A stretch of 64,000 nucleotides of DNA, taken from positions 15,033,162 to 15,097,161 of the forward strand of contig CM057169.1 of assembly GCA_029962745.1 (NCBI GenBank). The letters run 5' to 3'. The first letter of the stretch is position 1. Each line of letters opens with the position of its first letter. Under the pieces are notes generated by a model, which saw nothing but the letters and a program-made list of their open reading frames with translations, ran no database searches and was not told the origin of the DNA. Position numbers and translations under genes: made by a program. This DNA comes from Echinometra lucunter (Eukaryota > Echinodermata > Echinoidea > Camarodonta > Echinometridae). Positions 10,650 to 21,304 of this stretch are shown one piece after another.

Positions 10650-13044
10650 AGGCCAAACTCCTACATGTACATGTACATATGCATGTGTAATTGTGTATCT
10701 GGTCTGACTTCTACAATTGGTTCCTAATTCTGCAAAGTTTCTGTATAATGTGTGAGAGGGGGAACAGGTTTGTTATTACCAAAGAGGTCAATGACTCTTT
10801 ATTACTTTACAGCTTAAAGTATTTTCCTATGAAAATTTCATGAATTTCTTATAAGGATTCATATTTTCAGAGTAGCCTGCATGTCTTAAAACTTTAATAA
10901 ATGCATGCTCAATTTCTGCAGATACTGTGTATACTGGAGGAGCCTGCACTTTTGAATGTGTTTGACAAAATTATTGCACCTGTGATAAATTCTGTGAATC
11001 ATCTCATCTGCAGCCTGTACTCTTGAGCTCCTTTAAGAACAAGAGTCAAAATGTATTACACATTCAAGTTTTGAAGAGAAAAGGAAAAAAGAACTCAGCT
11101 TCAAAAGGAGGGAGGTTGCCGGGAGGGACGAACAGGCAAACTTGACTTTCACATGTACCCTATGCAGGGTCGACCGACCCCGACTGACCCCTGGCTTTTG
11201 TGGGTATTGTTTGGGTCCCAGCGCAACCCACAGAGCCTATCTGTACTTGGTATGGCAGGTTCTCTCTTCCTCTCCGGTTTTGTAGGTCTACTGTTATTAA
11301 TGTGTTTGGATTGAAAGGTTTCATCATGGATTATTGGTGGTCCATGGAATACATGTTTTCCATATTTTTAAATCTTCGCATAGCGCAGGCCCTTGGATGA
11401 TTTTGTTTGTTTGTTTTTAGTTTATTTTTGTTGTGGTTATTGCTTTTTGCCTGCAATGAATTAGTATAAAGGCCTGCAACAAAAACAAATGTAACAAATA
11501 AACAAAAAAGAAGTACACTGTATTAAAAGGATAGAAAAGGAAAAGAATGAAAAAGGGAAAGAAAAGGAAAAGAACAGAAAAAGGGTGGATTGATTCAATT
11601 TACACCTTCTTGGAGTTTTGTATTTTTACAACTTCACTCATTCCTGCCAACTTTTGTTCAAATGATGAGAGACAAGTCAGGTTTCTACTTTTAGATCACC
11701 CTGAGATGTTTATGTTATTAGTGTAAATTATAAGTCATGAAAAAAGTGAGAAAAATTGTTTTGGGTGCCCAGCTGAACATGTGGGTCTACATGTACATGT
11801 ACATACATGTATAAACATGTGCAAATATACTGTTTACATGATTTTTACTTTGGCAAATTTCTTGCTGCATCTCACTTTATTTCTTCCTTGTTTGAAATAC
11901 CTGTTTGATGATGATAAGATGCAGATGGTTTTACCAGTTATCGTCATCTTGTGAGGTCTAGTGAAGGGACCCCCCCCCCAAAGACAATAATAACAAAAAC
12001 ATATCACCCCTAGAAAATATTTTGCAGTTTCAAATAGGGCTCATGGGGGAAGATTGCTATGCACACCATTTTGAATAATTCCCCACTTTTGATCCCCACT
12101 TTTGATCCGCACTTTACATGTAGATAGTCCACATCTTTCTTTGGTTGGTCAGGATGTGGGTTTGGAGTTGGGGTTGGGTTTTTTTTTCGCGCAGCCTACA
12201 TGTACAGTGTAAAAATGATGCCCGGGTTTCATGCCCCCTTGTCCCCCTCCCCCCAGGATATGCCACTGTTTTGTAGCCCGCAATCCATAGGAATGGGGGC
12301 ATCACAATTTCTCGCTAGTGCTACTCTCCCCAAGTCCCCTCCCCTCCCCCATCATCAGATGGTGTAGCCTACTGTAGCCCAAGGGGCATACACCAAGTTC
12401 ACGTGGATGATAGATGGATAGGCAATGGCGAGCTCTGCCTGGAGACAAATGAACAAGGGAGCGTATCAGTGTCCGTGCAGGTCATAGACACAGTGGAATA
12501 GAATGGAATACCCTCAGTACGCGGATCCTAATGAATAAATCAGATTTTACAAAAGCTTGAATGAATGGTAGGATTTGACTAAAATATGCACCAGGGTATT
12601 GTGTCTGTTCAGTCACTGCATTGTGTGAAGTGATACCCAAAAAGTGTTACCAGCATGCAGTACATGTAGTGAAAAATAATATATATACGTGTATAGAAAC
12701 ATCACATGAGGTGGCCTGGCCTGTAGGCTACTTGAATTCCGAACATGTGAATACATGTACACATACTCTATACATTGGACAGTATAGACTCGAGATTTTC
12801 CAAATGCTGGTTTTATCCAGATCAAATATTAATTCCTCATTTGTTTATGTTTGTCATTTTTACAAGCGTTTTATATGTTTGTATCTCAAATTTTTGTAGG
12901 GTTGCAAATTTGAGAACACCATAGTGATGCAACCATCAGTTTCATTTGTGTACATGTAAGATACTGATACTGATATTTAATGGATGTGAGCAAGAAAAAA
13001 AAACAAACACAAAAGACGAAAGAGGCATGCTTTTTGATCAAGGG

Positions 13045-13045
<1 letters not shown>
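10650..13045. other. Intergenic sequence, no gene seen
   Basis: AT-rich, non-coding in appearance, with TACATGTA clusters (10663-10680, 11790-11813), an AAAAGG-rich purine patch (11528-11583) and C-rich runs near 11970 and 12240-12350. Open frames are short and featureless. Confidence 0.4.

Positions 13046-13050
<5 letters not shown>

Positions 13051-13088
<38 letters not shown>
13051..13088. repeat. (GA)19 microsatellite
   Basis: Uninterrupted GA dinucleotides. Confidence 0.95.
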
Positions 13089-13092
<4 letters not shown>

Positions 13093-13094
13093 GA

Positions 13095-14015
13095 GTCCTA
13101 ACACGCTTTATGAAGACTGAGAACACACAGAGAAGAAGGGCTGAATGGGAATAACTTTAATGGCTCCTGCAATAACTACACATGTAAAGCGCTCCCGTTT
13201 CCATTCATTCCACCAGCCTCATTTAGCCTTACAAAAACAGACATTCAGAGCACATGAATCAGGGCGGGTAGAAGGCGTGCTACCTGGTACATGCCCCTAT
13301 TCTTTAAGCCCCCCATGGGTCAATGCTATTATACCCCTGTGAATTCTTTTCCGACCCCACCACTGTATGCCTCCCTCGTGTGACCCGGTTTAGCGGGCTC
13401 TCTTGCATAAACTTGGATGCGGATTTACCTCGATCCAATTTAGTTTTGTCCCCAGGCATCGTCGTGCAAGCTCACAATAACACCAAGGATAACTGGATTT
13501 TACTTCCTACGTTATATTTATATGGAGCTTTCGTTCTTTGAATATTCTCTCTCAAACCCTCTTTAACTAGTTTAATGATATTTCCATAACTTTTTTTTTC
13601 CTCTTTTGTTCCATCGAGTTTCCCAGTTTGCCATTCTGCTTTGTTTGATTTTCTTTTAATCCATCTGCCCATGCCTCTGGATTGTAGTATCCATTGTCTA
13701 TAGATACATGTACATATGGGGGGGGGAGGGGGTTACAAAGCTGTGCATACATGTAAAGTTACACATGACTTTAAGAATTACTTTAATGTGAAAGCCAAAT
13801 GGGATTCTCAGTCATATTGAATCGCATTTATGTTAAAGTTGAAATATCTACATGAATCATATCAATCAGTCAAGTTATTTTTCATTCTTTTTTTTTTTGT
13901 GTGTGTGTAGGGCGTTTTTCAGTGTCTTGCAGAACTTTAGAATTAAAATATGGAAAATCTGTCTTCTTTGCAAATGCAATTTTCCCTACACAAAATGTTA
14001 TACATGTACATGTAG
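13095..14015. other. Intergenic sequence, no gene seen
   Basis: 13330-13500 is less AT-rich and non-repetitive but shows no exon with both splice sites and a family signature. A G-run lies at about 13720-13731. Confidence 0.35.
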
Positions 14016-14029
14016 ATGGGAATAAAAGA

Positions 14030-14195
14030 TAGAGGACTCCTGCACAAAACTTATAGGTGGAGCTAAAAGGTAGAAGAGGATAATGGATTTCTGCACACAA
14101 AGGTGGAGCTAAGACAGAAGAGGATTCCTGCACAAAATATTATAGGTGGGGCTAAAAGACAGAAGATGATTCCAGCACAAAATTTTATAGGTGGG
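14030..14195 (+). repeat. Minisatellite, ~45-55-bp units
   Basis: Four degenerate units sharing 'CTGCACAAAA' and 'ATAGGTGGGGCTAAAAG' phrases. The open frames crossing it on both strands are repeat-driven. Confidence 0.75.
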
Positions 14196-14330
14196 GCTGG
14201 TAGAGACAGGATGATGTGGAGACAGAGTGGCATGGCTGACCCTGGTACTAAAGAGAAGCTTGAAGTCTGTGAAGACATGAAAATGATTTTTAGCTGCTTC
14301 AAGTCTTTGTAGTTTGGAAGAATATCATAG

Positions 14331-14588
14331 TGGAATGCTTGTTGACAGTGATAACTCTTGAAATGCCCTCATATTTGAAAAAAAAAAATGACAAGAAATG
14401 GTACAATTTTTTAGCCCAAAATGTTGTGTATAGTCCCACATAGTGACATACCCATATCTGTGTGCATTGTGCTTTCAGCAAGCTTGAATTAATTTCTTAT
14501 CATTGTGATGATATCAAAACCTTGTTGTATAACCCACCCTTCCTAATTACTTTCAAATTGTTTCTTTCAAAATGTTATTGCATGACCA
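14331..14588 (+). repeat. Dispersed repeat family L, copy 1
   Basis: Shares order and phrases with 17310-17600 and 63497-63805: a TGACAAGAAA block, TAGTCCCA, GTGCATTGTG, TTCTTATCATTGTGATG and a closing ATTGCATGACCAG. The foldback at 14589 is inserted at its right end. Nature unknown; no protein. Confidence 0.7.
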
Positions 14589-14738
14589 GGGCCCTGTTTC
14601 ATAAAACTTGTTATCAGTAACGAACGCCACATTTCATGACAAATTATTTGCTCTCAGCCAGTCAGATGCAAGGATTTCAGTAGATTATAACGATTATTGC
14701 AACTTGTTATTGATAACCAGTTTTATGAAACGGGGCCC
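14589..14738 (-). mobile_element. 150-bp GGGCCC-ended foldback MITE, copy 1 (family E)
   Basis: Nearly palindromic: GGGCCCTGTTTCATAAAACT at the left, mirrored by AGTTTTATGAAACGGGGCCC at the right. On the minus strand the core holds the conserved phrase TGAAATCCTTGCATCTGA followed by (A/C)TGGCTGAGAGCAAA. The same structure recurs at 44238-44385, and related copies at 39962-40086 and 43321-43457. Confidence 0.88.
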
Positions 14739-14739
14739 A

Positions 14740-15078
14740 GAATTCAGTTTTATTAACATACATGTACATTTACAGTAGTTGTAATTTCAAATGTCCTCAG
14801 ATCTTTATTATTTTCAGGATATTATCATTATGTCGGAGATAACATAAAGTCAGTCAGAAAAAATCAACAACATTCAGTGCATGTTGTAAAGGTGTTGTTT
14901 AAACAAACAAAAAGCTTTGCCATTTTGAAAAGATCTAGTACAAACATCATTTATGGCAGTTCTGCAGAATACTCAGTGAAAGAGGAAATCAACAGCATTT
15001 CTAGAGTATAATGATACAGCTCAAGTATATATTTCCACACTAACTTCTTGTTACTAGGAATAGATCCAGATGGATATA

Positions 15079-15080
<2 letters not shown>
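14740..15080. other. No gene seen
   Basis: AT-rich spacer without recognised features. Confidence 0.4.
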
Positions 15081-15082
<2 letters not shown>

Positions 15083-15133
<51 letters not shown>

Positions 15134-15175
15134 AACAAAACATTTATTTGGCGCTTAATACGGGCGTTTCTAAGC
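15083..15175 (+). repeat. (ATA)n microsatellite joined to an ATTTGGCGCTTAATAC sequence
   Basis: About 16 ATA triplets (15083-15131) followed by CATTTATTTGGCGCTTAATA and a TTCTAAGCGCACTG phrase. Trinucleotide run plus CATTTATA(T/A)AGCGC-type flank recurs at 19402, 21176 and 59165, so this looks like the end of a dispersed element, not a chance microsatellite. Confidence 0.75.
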
Positions 15176-15359
15176 GCACTGTTATCTGTTTATAATTTGA
15201 TAAGGGAACTGAAAGTAAATACCAATACAAAAATTATATAAGAAACCTTAAATGATATACACCTTGTTGTAGATACATTAACTTTTCATCTACTGTTTTC
15301 GCATTACCATTTCTTTCAAAATATACTACAGAAGAGATGCGATTATATTAACTAGGCCA

Positions 15360-15740
15360 GGCATCTGTCAAAAAGGAGGGGGGGCAGTTGGCTTTTTCAG
15401 GTGTCTGTTATGTCCCCTTCCCCCCCCCCCCCCCCAAAAAAAAAAAAAATGCTGACAAGCTAGGATGACAAGAAAAAAAGAAAAGATAAAAAGGGTCTTC
15501 TACATTTTCAGGTGTCTATTTTACCCCCAAAATTTGATGGTAAGCAAAAAAAGAAAAGGTTTTTGGTTTCAAAAGGGGGGCTGTGGCCAATTCCCCCCCC
15601 CCCCAATCATTCTGAATATAAAACATATATTTATGTCATATTTACAATTTTTGTTCCTTTATCTTCATTCTGGAGTCAATGATGGTGGAAGCATATTCTT
15701 GACTACAGAGTGCCCTCACCCCACCACCCCCCCCCAAAAA
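15360..15740. repeat. C/A homopolymer-rich segment with a duplicated CAGGTGTCT phrase
   Basis: Runs of 10-16 C followed by A occur at about 15421, 15592 and 15727. 'TTTTTCAGGTGTCTGTTATG' and 'TTTTCAGGTGTCTATTTTAC' mark two degenerate units about 110 bp apart. The 124-codon open frame here is low-complexity. Confidence 0.55.
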
Positions 15741-15839
15741 AGAAAGGAATGTACATGTATCAGACATTTCCAGAAAATGCTTCTTCTTTTGCTGTCAGTT
15801 CAGTTAAATACAAATTATATCAACCTTAGGCTAGTGTAA

Positions 15840-16535
15840 CACCCTACATACTGTGCTGGTCATTGCTCATGCAATACATGTATTTCATGCATTAACACAT
15901 CTGTTTTGAACTGATTTTAGAATCATTAATCATTTAAAGCGAGGGCCCTTTCTTATAAATCATCCCCTCCGGGGTTTTATTATTAATCCCCAAATCTGTT
16001 TCAGACTCACACCGTCCCACCTCCACTTCTTACCTATAAGTTCTAACCCAGATATTCTCATGCATGCGTATTTCGAATGAAAGAGTTGATCTTTCGTATT
16101 TCTGACATTCTTCCATTATATACAATTTTTTTTTAGTTATTGGTTGCTTCATGTTTTGGAAGGTAACGAGGTGTGAAATGTCTAGATGTGTCAAACTTCT
16201 GACAATAGTAAGTTTACTGTTACATGTAGCAAGTATATCATAGTTGACATTTTTTCTTATATCATACATTTTTCTTTCTTTTTGTCATATATCATATCAT
16301 ACTTTCATAATACATATCAAAATAAAGCTGTACATTAAAGGCAAGTAAAATTGCCGTCCAGTTTCTTAGCCAAGTTTTTAGAAGTGAGTAATATGTGGTT
16401 CAGGACATGGTTCCATGTTGAATTTTGATATTTCTCCTGAACATGCAAAACTTCTTGACTCAATATCAGCACAAAGTACATTAACAGTACATGCAAAGGA
16501 GTGGCAGTGGCAGCTTGAGATTATGGAGGGATGAA
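15840..16535. other. No gene seen
   Basis: AT-rich non-coding sequence. Short open frames on the minus strand have no recognisable domain. Confidence 0.4.
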
Positions 16536-16539
16536 AGAT

Positions 16540-17249
16540 AATAGGCGCATTCACACACAAGAGGAATTGAAATTTGAATCGCGATTCAAATCGTGATCCA
16601 AATTCCAGTTTTACTGCTACCGTTCCCACGCGAGGAAAAATCTAAATTTGGATCGCTATTCTAATTGCGATTCAAATTTCGATTTTGTTTCTGACCATTG
16701 ACACACATGAGGAAACGACGGAAACAGGCAGGAGAGCCCACAAACTTCTCCGCTTAGACTTCTGTTATACACGATCTGGACAGGGGGAAACACACATCGA
16801 CAGTAAAAGGGCTACAGAAAGTACAGCAAAGTCAATAATTAAATACTAAATAATTATTCACTACTAGTATTATACAAAACATTTGTTTACTATAAAAGAT
16901 GAACGGCGCCAAGATAGCATGCAGTGCGTACATGCTTATGCGTATAGTGCATGCATCCTTTGCGTAACACACACTCCATACACTGCATGCATAGCGCATC
17001 GATCACACAAGCGCAAAGAATGATAGGATAGATAAAACCAATTTTCTAATCGCGATTCTGTTCACACACAATGCACAGCAAATAATTGCGATTATTCTGG
17101 AAAATCGTACTTCTAACTGCGAGTTGAATCGCGATTAGAATCGTGATTATTAGTGAGATTATTCTGTCCACACAAAAAAAATCGAAATTCTAATCGCAAT
17201 TAGAAAATCAATTTTTTCACTCTTTACCTTGTGTGTGAACGCTCCTATT
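16540..17249. mobile_element. 710-bp foldback element rich in AATCGCGATT palindromes
   Basis: Ends AATAGGCGCATTCACACACA and, on the minus strand, AATAGGAGCGTTCACACACA. Both arms carry repeated AATCGCGATT-type palindromes embedded in 'TTTGAATCGCGATTCAAAT'. The central part (16740-17030) is ordinary sequence. It encodes no transposase. Confidence 0.82.
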
Positions 17250-17309
17250 GTATGAGCTTCCTCAGTCCTTTTTATATCACTTTGGGTGAATCTTAGTACA
17301 TGTACGTGT

Positions 17310-17600
17310 TGGAATGTTCCCTGACAAAGAATTGTTTTTCAAATGCCCTTATATTCGAAATAAGACAAGAAAAAGCTCAATTGTTGGGCCCAAACATTTG
17401 TGCTTAGTCCCATATACCCATTTATGTGTGCAGTGCATGTTTCTTCCAACAAGACTGATTTGATTTCTTGTCACTGTGATACGTGTAACTTCAGGTTATA
17501 CACCAATTTTTATACTTAAATAGTCAACCATGACCAATTGCTTTGATACAGTTTCTTACACATTGTAATCACAAAGGTGGAACTCTAAATTTTCTTTAAA
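17310..17600 (+). repeat. Dispersed repeat family L, copy 2
   Basis: Aligned by eye with 14331-14588 and 63497-63805 (phrases ATGCCCTTATATTCGAAATA, CTTAGTCCCATATACCC, GCAGTGCATG, CATTGTAATCACA). No coding content. Confidence 0.7.
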
Positions 17601-17609
17601 GTAAATGAG

Positions 17610-18580
17610 CACTTACATGTACTAAGTCCTGTCATGTAGGTTTTATTCTAAATATGTACGGTCAGCATTCTCTTTACTTCATTTTTTTTTTTTTGTGAGG
17701 GGGAGGGGGAGATGTTGTGTAAACATGGGGGATGGTTTCAAAATGTTGAAGGGTGTAGGGCATGCATGTGGTGCTCACACTTTCGCACTTGCCTGGGTGC
17801 AACCTGACAAACCTTTACTTTGAATCAAATATACATGTAAATAAATGTGACGAGATGATTTCATTTTCGTCTGAAATATCACGTTTCATCCTTTCCCTTT
17901 AAAGCGAGAATGTGGACATTTTGTGACACGGAGAATGGCAGGTTCATTCTGCTTTTGCATTGTACATTTAAAGTTCTCTGTGCACTTTGATCAGGTTTTT
18001 AACAAACAGGCATCTGTTAATTACTTTCTGCAATTTTTTTTTTTTTTTTTTTTTTTTACTATAGAAGCTCAGTACAGTCAAAATATTAAGTGCACATGCA
18101 CCCCCATTCCCTGATGTGATTCTCCTTATTCTCTTGGAGAAAATTCGGCCTATTGTGGCTTGCGGGCTTTGCGGCTTTTAGGATAATTTTTGTTAGAGAT
18201 CGTTTCAGTAGAAATGTCTTGTTGCAGATCATACTCAGCTACTGCTCACATTTCACGTGTGCAGTGAATATGGATAAGCCATATGACAGCGAGTCTTGGT
18301 GATGTTCTCTGATGCTACACGATGGGATCGTTGCACTGTGAATTCTAATTGCTTGAAAAGCCGATTCTGCCTTGAAAGAGCAATGGAAGAGTAGTGGTCA
18401 GGCTTCTTGCACCATCAGTGACACGGTGTTTAATCTTCAGAAATGCTACACCAGAATGCAAATACGTCGTGTGGGCACAATGAGTGGCAGGGGACAGAAT
18501 GAGCCTCGAAAACGCAGTACTGCAGTTCTGCAAATACGACCGGTGTTGAATTTGCGCAATGTGCAGTGTCTAAAATGATT
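17610..18580. other. Intergenic sequence, no gene seen
   Basis: Poly-T of 20 or more at about 18036-18057 and a G-rich patch near 17697-17715. 18200-18560 is complex and moderately GC-rich but gives no supported exon. Confidence 0.35.
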
Positions 18581-18585
18581 TTCTA

Positions 18586-19000
18586 ATGCCTCTCTTTAGC
18601 TCTCACTCTCTCCCTTTCTCTCTCCATCTCTCTTTCCCATCTTTCTCCATCTCTTTCATTCACTTCTTTCTGCTCCTCATGTCATCTCTTCCCTTCTGTT
18701 TTTGTCTTTCCCACCACCTCCCCCCCCTCTCTCTCCCCTCTTTCTTTCTCTCTCACCTTCACTCTATCCATGCTCTATCTCTGCATCATTCATTCTTTCA
18801 TTCCATCCAGTATCAGTGCTCTACCTACAGTGTAAGATTTTTCTTGTTTGGTTTTGATACTCCTGTCACACCATCCCTCCTTTTCTCTTTTCTCTTCTCT
18901 CTTCTCTCCTCTCTCTTACTATCTCCATCTCCCTGTCCCTCCCTCTGTCTCTGTCCTTCTCTCTCTCCCTCTCCCTCCCTCCCTCCATCCCACCCATCCT
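18586..19000. repeat. CT-rich polypyrimidine tract
   Basis: Interrupted CTCT/CTTC/CCCT sequence. It produces a 199-codon Ser/Leu/Pro frame on plus and Glu/Arg frames on minus, none of which is a credible protein. Confidence 0.85.
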
Positions 19001-19401
19001 GTACAGCATCTGGTATACCCGTAACTTCAACATGGCAACCCAATTTCTCATTATTTCCCAGGCCTTATCCACCTCCTAACTCAGCTCATACTGTGTCCGA
19101 TATAAATCCAGAAGCTAACAATTGTGTATTGGCAGGAGATACGTACATGTACATGCATGTGTATTGTATTGGTACCCAGAATTAACATTGCAGTCCATAA
19201 CCCTGCCCAATTTTTCAGCAATTTTCTTCACCAGGGGTTGGTATCGCCCACATGATTACAAAGCCATCATATGTCAGTACATGTATCTATGCCCAATTCT
19301 AGCTGAGCCCATGGTGTGTACTTTGTAAGCAATAGTCCTACATACTATACTGCTCCTTGAGGTAAAATATTAGTCTAACTGTTTAATGTTTGAAATATTG
19401 T

Positions 19402-19450
19402 GATAATAATAATAATGATGATAAGATACTGTACATTTATTGTGCTCTAC
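19402..19450 (+). repeat. (ATAATG)n microsatellite with CATTTATTGTGCTCT flank
   Basis: Same architecture as 15083 and 59165: trinucleotides, then 'GTACATTTATTGTGCTCTAC'. Confidence 0.55.
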
Positions 19451-19827
19451 ATGCAATTTTTTGCACTTGATGAGAACCAATCACCTATAATTATTGTGCT
19501 CTGTACATGTACATTCCATGTGACAAAACTATATTCAAAATACATGTATGACTTAAAATTTTTTGCATAGATCTGTAAACAAATATTGCTACTTTAATAT
19601 GTGCACTTGTAAAGTTGTAATAAACATTGAAGCAACTTAAATAGTAGCTTCATGTGTAGGGGTGAATGACTTTTTGAGAGTGGGGACACAATAGGGTATG
19701 CCTCTGCCCCCAAAGTAATAATAATAATAAAGATAAATAAATGAAGTAGAATAGATGAAAAAATGATAAAATGGATTGATGCCCATGAGCGTAGTGGAGA
19801 GTGTAACTGTTGCATTGTATTCATTTG

Positions 19828-20603
19828 AAATAAACACAACAAAAAAAGTAACTCCCCCCTAATTCAAAGTAGCATAACTTTTTAACGAAAAAGTTTTGAG
19901 CAAAATAATTTGGCAGGAGTGTTTCTTCACTTATTGACTTACTTCTGTGTGAAAATGAGATTGATCCGTCAACTCATGCATGAGCGAGCAAACATTAAAG
20001 GCAAAAATGTCACTTTTCAAAAGTCACAAGAGTCATTTTGGGGCTCTGTGAAACAAACCTGTGGCGAATTTGAATTCTTCCATTGTTTCATCCAGTCATG
20101 CCTATCCCTGACACTTTTCATGTTTATCACAGTTGGGTGAACACAGTTTTTTGAAAAAAAAAATGATGTTCAGCCCTCCTAAATCTACAAAATCCATTCA
20201 GTTTGTGGAAAAAACTGGCATCAACCAACATGAGTCAGCACATTATGTGAAAATACCAGGTATTCATTTTTTTCCGGCATTAAACAGTAAGTTTTCAGTA
20301 TTTATTGCTTCATCGTTCGCAATTTTGTCACTCAACCATGGCACAACCTCGAAAAACATCAACAACACTTTAAAAATCGCCAGAAAAATCTTGTTTCACA
20401 AACCCCCCAAAATGACTCTTGTGACTTTTGAAAAGAATGTCTGCTCACTCATGCATGACTTGACAGATCAATCTCATTTTCAAACAGAAGTTAGTCAATA
20501 AGTGTAGGAACACTCCTGCCAAATTATTTTCCTAAAAACGTCTTCGTTAAAAAGTTATGCTATTTTGAATTAGGGGGAGTTACTTTTTTTTGTGTGTTTA
20601 TTT
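19828..20603. mobile_element. 776-bp foldback element family C, unfilled copy
   Basis: Terminal inverted repeats start AAATAAACACA(A)C, run through AGTAACTCCCC and ATTCAAA(G/A)TAGCATAAC, and continue with moderate divergence for about 250 bp. The open frame at 20133-20501 lies inside and has no known domain. Two TTAA sites (20370-20373 and 20547-20550) are exactly where the sibling copy at 60450-62616 carries other transposons, so this copy preserves the empty sites. Confidence 0.88.
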
Positions 20604-21170
20604 ACAATAAAATCCATGGGAAATCATGAAAGGAATATTGCGTGATCACATCCTTAAATGCAAGGGGGCACTGTGGGGCTGTGAAGTTTCATGCCAACTC
20701 TCCGTTTGCGACCCACTCTGTACATGAGCTGTAAGACTGTAAAACCAATAAAAAGAGAAAGTAATTAGGGTCTTAAAATAGCAAAAGTGATTTCAAAAAT
20801 TCAGTATCAGGAAGTTGTTTCAATTTTGGAATGTACATGTACCCTCTGTTTGGGAATGTCAAGGTGAAAAAGAGGGAGGCATTTATTCTCCATTTTTTTT
20901 ATGGCTAGCATTTTAGTAAGAGGTAAACAGCTTTCGGCCCCGTGGGGTCACCGTGGTCAAATTGGATTCACATCACGTTAATTTCATTTTAGTGGCATTT
21001 GAAATTGGATTTGTGAAGTGAAAGTGAATTTTTTATGAAGGAGAAAAAATATATTTGATGTGGACTGTACATGTACATGTTGCACAACAAATGGCAGTGT
21101 CTGTGCAAGAAGCCCCTAAACTGTGTAATTGTGATGTTCTTCATTAATTTAGGAGTAAAATCATGTGCCC
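20604..21170. other. No gene seen
   Basis: AT-rich spacer with one TACATGTACATG cluster near 21067. Confidence 0.4.
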
Positions 21171-21175
21171 ATTTT

Positions 21176-21300
21176 AATGATGATGATAATGATGATGATG
21201 ACGATGATTATGATGATAATAATGATAATACTTATAATAATAATGATAGTAATAAACCACATTTGTATAGCACATATCACTTTTCAGTCCCTGTGCACTT
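21176..21300 (+). repeat. (GAT/AAT)n microsatellite with CATTTGTATAGCAC flank
   Basis: Trinucleotides to about 21255, then CCACATTTGTATAGCACATA. Third member of the microsatellite-plus-CATTTATATAGCGC pattern. Confidence 0.65.
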
Positions 21301-21304
21301 AAGA

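Noticed and set aside
18586..19185. 199-codon Ser/Pro/Leu-rich frame
   Set aside because: CT-rich low-complexity tract with no recognisable domain.
20133..20501. 122-codon frame
   Set aside because: Inside a foldback element with long inverted repeats; the sibling copy at 60.45 kb does not preserve it intact.
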